8,556 nt of DNA from Planctomycetota bacterium (lineage in GTDB: Bacteria; Planctomycetota; Planctomycetia; Pirellulales; Lacipirellulaceae), in the NCBI GenBank assembly GCA_013151315.1, contig JAADIN010000262.1, positions 1 to 8,556 of the forward strand, read 5' to 3'. The notes under the pieces were generated by a model, which was not told the origin of the DNA, did not search any database, and saw only the letters and a program-made list of their open reading frames with translations. A program made the translations under genes and the position numbers. Positions 6,088-8,556 of this stretch are shown here, piece by piece (within the stretch, counting starts at the first letter, position 1; the number at the start of each line of letters is the position of its first letter).

Positions 6088-6789
6088 ATGGCCTCCTCCT
6101 CAACTCGCGACCAGCGGCCCGAATTCATGGTTCGCCTTGGTCTTGCGCCGCCGTACACGGTTGAAGATGTGAAGGCCGCTTATCGCGATCGGGCGAAACG
6201 GGTGCATCCCGACCATGGGGGCTCGGCGCAGGAGTTTCATGCTCTGCAAGAAGCCTTTGATCGGGCGCAGCAGTACCTCTCGTTCCGAGGTGATCGGCGG
6301 CAGTGGATTGCCAAACAGATGGATGGCTATCTGGGCTTTCGGCAGTTGATGGAGCAACTGGAAACGCTCGGAGCCGAGGCGACGAGCAATGCGATCGATT
6401 GGCTTGAAAAATCGTTTGGCGATTTCGCGCAGCTGACCGAGACGGTCACCGGCATTCGACTGGAAAATTCGTCGGCTGGGGATGAATTGATTCGTTTGCT
6501 GGTCGATCAGAAGTCGCTGCTGGGCGAGCTGACCCGACTGGAGCTGCCGGGTTGCCAAGTCTCTGACGAAGCGATCTTGCTGCTCGAGCCGTTTGAGCAA
6601 TTGCGACATCTCGATTTGACGGGTACGCCCGTGACCTCGGAGTCGCTGTGGATCGTCGACACGCTTTTGGGGCTCGATTCCTTTGAGTTGAAGGGGACTC
6701 GGGTGGGCTGGTGGATGCGCCGGAAGGTGGCCAAGGTGATGCGTCGGCGACGCGAAGCAGAGCCGGTGACGCCGTTTTCCAGAGATTGA
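6088..6789 (+). CDS. J-domain protein fused to leucine-rich repeats
   Basis: A 233-residue soluble protein. Residues about 12-64 form a J domain with the essential HPD (40-42) in RVHPDHGG, followed by the typical EFHALQEAFDRAQQYL helix; such domains stimulate Hsp70 ATPase activity. A helical linker (65-119) leads to roughly three or four leucine-rich repeats with a 24-residue period. LTRLELPGCQVSDEA starts near 148 and LRHLDLTGTPVTSES near 172, with degenerate copies near 120 and 196. The tail is very basic (RRKVAKVMRRRR). There is no Gly/Phe region or zinc finger, so it is a type III J protein. The start at 6088 is supported by GGAG at 6076-6079, 8 bases upstream; longer versions would translate repeat sequence. 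I infer an Hsp70 co-chaperone with the repeats choosing the client. The client is unknown. Confidence 0.82.
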   Translation: MASSSTRDQRPEFMVRLGLAPPYTVEDVKAAYRDRAKRVHPDHGGSAQEFHALQEAFDRAQQYLSFRGDRRQWIAKQMDGYLGFRQLMEQLETLGAEATSNAIDWLEKSFGDFAQLTETVTGIRLENSSAGDELIRLLVDQKSLLGELTRLELPGCQVSDEAILLLEPFEQLRHLDLTGTPVTSESLWIVDTLLGLDSFELKGTRVGWWMRRKVAKVMRRRREAEPVTPFSRD

Positions 6790-6878
6790 TTACTGATAGC
6801 ATCCCGTTTTCGGCTCGCCTGAAAGGCCCCTTGGCGTGTACCATAGGGGGCTTGTGGGCCCTCATGGAGGATGGTGCG

Positions 6879-7067
6879 ATGGATCGCTGGGATACAATAA
6901 TTCTATTGGCAGCCGGTTATTTGGCTGTGATGGCGCTAGTGCGACTGATGGCGAGGCGCCGCGATCAGGTGGTCGGCTACGTTCGGGAGAAGATCGCTGA
7001 AAATCGTGGTGCGAAGACTCCTGCGAAAGAGTCGGACAAGAGTGAGAAGGAAAAGGAAGCGGCGTGA
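6879..7067 (+). CDS. Small single-pass membrane protein, function unknown
   Basis: A 62-residue product beginning MDRWDTIILLAAGYLAVMAL. One hydrophobic segment spans about residues 6-21. It is followed by a basic patch (ARRRDQ, 25-30), which suggests the N-terminus faces out and the rest is cytoplasmic, and then a charged lysine- and glutamate-rich tail (KESDKSEKEKEAA). The start is chosen because GGAGG (6866-6870) sits 8 bases upstream; an in-frame ATG at 6864 overlaps that site and is less likely. It lies 89 bases after the J-domain gene on the same strand and may share its transcript. I recognise no family. The strong ribosome binding site and the membrane-then-charged-tail design support a real gene. 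Confidence 0.65.
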   Translation: MDRWDTIILLAAGYLAVMALVRLMARRRDQVVGYVREKIAENRGAKTPAKESDKSEKEKEAA

Positions 7068-7088
7068 GGAGTAGTGACGGATAAGACT

Positions 7089-7151
7089 TACTAGCACGCA
7101 GCGCAAGCAAGTGGGTCTTACGTACTCACTTGCTTGCGCGTCGAGCTAGTA
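7089..7151. repeat. Long imperfect palindrome, MITE/REP-like or terminator
   Basis: Arms of 25 bases (7089-7113 and 7127-7151) are inverted copies matching at 22 positions. The inner 13 (GCGCAAGCAAGTG with CACTTGCTTGCGC) match perfectly around a 13-base loop. It lies in the 141-base gap between the small membrane protein gene and miaB. No proper T run follows, only ATTT, so a dispersed element is more likely than a classical terminator, though the hairpin may still stop or protect transcripts. It differs in sequence from the palindrome at 48-129, so at least two families are present. Confidence 0.65.
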
Positions 7152-7208
7152 TTTGGGTAAATTCTCACCTGCCGGTCGCCTAAAGGGTAGCGAATCGCTT
7201 AAAAAAAT

Positions 7209-8556
7209 ATGAAAAAACTTTATATCGAAACGGTCGGTTGTCAGATGAATGTGCTCGATAGCGAGCTCGTCGTGGCCAGCTTGCGCAAAGAGGGTTATGA
7301 GCTGACCGACAACACGGGCGACGCCGACACGATTCTTTTCAACACTTGCAGTGTTAGGCAACATGCCGAGGACAAGATTTACAGCGCCCTGGGGCGACTG
7401 AAATATGCGAAGCAGCACCACCCAGAAAAGATCATCGGCGTGCTCGGGTGCATGGCACAGAAAGATCAACGGCTGATTTTCGAGCGGGCGCCGTATGTCG
7501 ATCTCATCGTCGGCCCGGGGCAATTGCATCAGGTGCCGCAGTTGATCGCCGATATTGCAGGCGGCGCGGGACAGCAGCTTGAGGTGAGCTTGGGTCGTAA
7601 GGACGGGTCGCGGGCTACGGTCGAGCGGAGCCATGAGAGTTTCGATCCGCTGCGAGACGCCACCATGCGGCCGACGCCCTACCAGGCGTATGTGCGGATT
7701 CAGATCGGCTGCGACAAGTTTTGCACCTACTGCATTGTGCCAAGCGTTCGCGGACCCGAGCAAAGCCGGCCGCCGCAGCAGATTCTTGCCGAGGCGCAGC
7801 AGTTGGCCGACGAGGGCTGCAAGGAGATTGTCCTGCTGGGGCAGACCGTCAACAGCTATCGCTATCGCGACGGCGACCGCGAGACACGGCTGAGCGATCT
7901 ATTGCATCAACTGCACGACATCGAGGGATTAAAACGTCTGAAATTTGTGACGAACTATCCCAAGGACATGACGGCCGACTTGCTCGAAACGGTGCGCGAT
8001 TTGCCCAAATGTTCGGAGTATCTGCACGTGCCGCTGCAGAGTGGCTCGAATCGGGTGCTCGAGCGAATGAAGCGGGGCTACACGGTCGAAGACTACCGCG
8101 AGATGATGGATCGGATTCGCCAGTGGCTGCCCGAGGGGGCCGTGTCGAGCGATTTATTGTCGGCTTTTGCGGCGAGACCGAAGACGAATTTCAGCTCACC
8201 TGCGATCTGGTTCGCGAGCAGCGATTCAAAAACAGTTTTATTTTCAAATACAGCGAACGGCCCGGCACCAAGGGGGCCGACCTCTACGCGGATGATGTGC
8301 CCGAGGACGTCAAGAAACGGCGGAACAACGAGCTGCTCGCGATTCAGAACGAAATTAGCGAAGCCGACAACCAGCCATTTATTGGCCGAGGCGTCGAGGT
8401 GCTGGTCGAGGGCCTGAGCAAAGCGGCGGTGAAAAAGGGCGAAGTCGACTCGGAGCAGGTGCAGCTCACGGGCCGAACGATGTGCGACCGGATTGTGGTC
8501 TTCGACGGCAATCGGCGTCAAATCGGCCAGATTCTACCGGTCACGGTTTACGACGC
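7209..8556 (+). pseudogene. miaB: tRNA methylthiotransferase MiaB, frameshifted, 3' end outside window
   Basis: MiaB adds a methylthio group to i6A37 of tRNAs reading UNN codons, using two [4Fe-4S] clusters. The N-terminal domain has C11 (TVGCQMN), C47 (FNTCSVR) and C81 (LGCMAQ) for the auxiliary cluster. The radical SAM motif C168-x3-C172-x2-C175 follows (GCDKFCTYC). YLHVPLQSGSNRVL is typical of the barrel. After D315 the frame should read DFIVGFCGETEDEFQL. Instead one T is missing from the run at 8153-8155, and the frame continues as unrelated sequence to a stop at 8415-8417 (402 residues). The correct continuation, including a TRAM-like C-terminus (VEVLVEGLSK to RQIGQILPVTVYDA), runs on in the other frame to the window edge. 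If the deletion is real, the enzyme lacks the end of the barrel and the TRAM domain and is probably inactive. A homopolymer sequencing error is equally possible. Confidence 0.9.

Noticed and set aside
8148..8160. Programmed -1 frameshift in miaB
   Set aside because: The codons GAT TTA TTG do not form a canonical X XXY YYZ slippery heptamer, and MiaB is not known to use recoding. A simple indel explains the data better.
8093..8521. 142-residue minus-strand reading frame over the end of miaB
   Set aside because: The plus strand encodes conserved MiaB residues through both frames around the deletion; the minus frame shows no motif.

Overview
The window looks like chromosomal DNA from a planctomycete, most likely of the Pirellulales group. 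This rests on inference and recall, not a database search. The pointers are a small secreted protein of a type I associate with that group, the local def-fmt pair, a leucine-rich repeat style (LRHLDLTGTPVT) frequent there, and many short palindromic or purine-rich dispersed repeats between genes. Coding is dense, with genes on both strands, and I see no phage, transposase, CRISPR, rRNA or tRNA.

Layout. Positions 48-129 hold an 82-bp imperfect palindrome that looks like a miniature mobile repeat. Next comes a small secreted-protein gene (144-525) broken by a 4-bp tandem duplication, followed by a strong intrinsic terminator (583-632). A same-strand run then begins at 726: def (peptide deformylase), fmt (Met-tRNA formyltransferase), a one-domain PqiA-like membrane protein and a two-MCE-domain PqiB/MlaD-like protein. 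These are separated by 3, 16 and 11 bases and are probably one operon. Def and Fmt handle the formyl group of the initiator methionine; the PqiA/PqiB-like pair is expected to act in lipid transport across the envelope. A perfect hairpin separates this run from a convergent gene (3899-5464, minus strand) for a membrane-anchored, stand-alone glutamate-synthase-like FMN/Fe-S protein.

A 623-bp stretch without a credible gene (5465-6087) carries several repeats. After it lie a J-domain/leucine-rich-repeat fusion (6088-6789), a 62-residue membrane protein (6879-7067), another long palindromic repeat (7089-7151), and miaB (tRNA methylthiotransferase) from 7209. miaB carries a one-base deletion in a T run at 8153-8155, and its end lies outside the window.

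I did not find a clear new biological system. The points most worth following are the two frameshifts (real decay or assembly error), the J-domain/LRR fusion, the compact PqiA-MCE pair, and the repeat families, one of which supplies the C-terminus of the PqiA-like protein.
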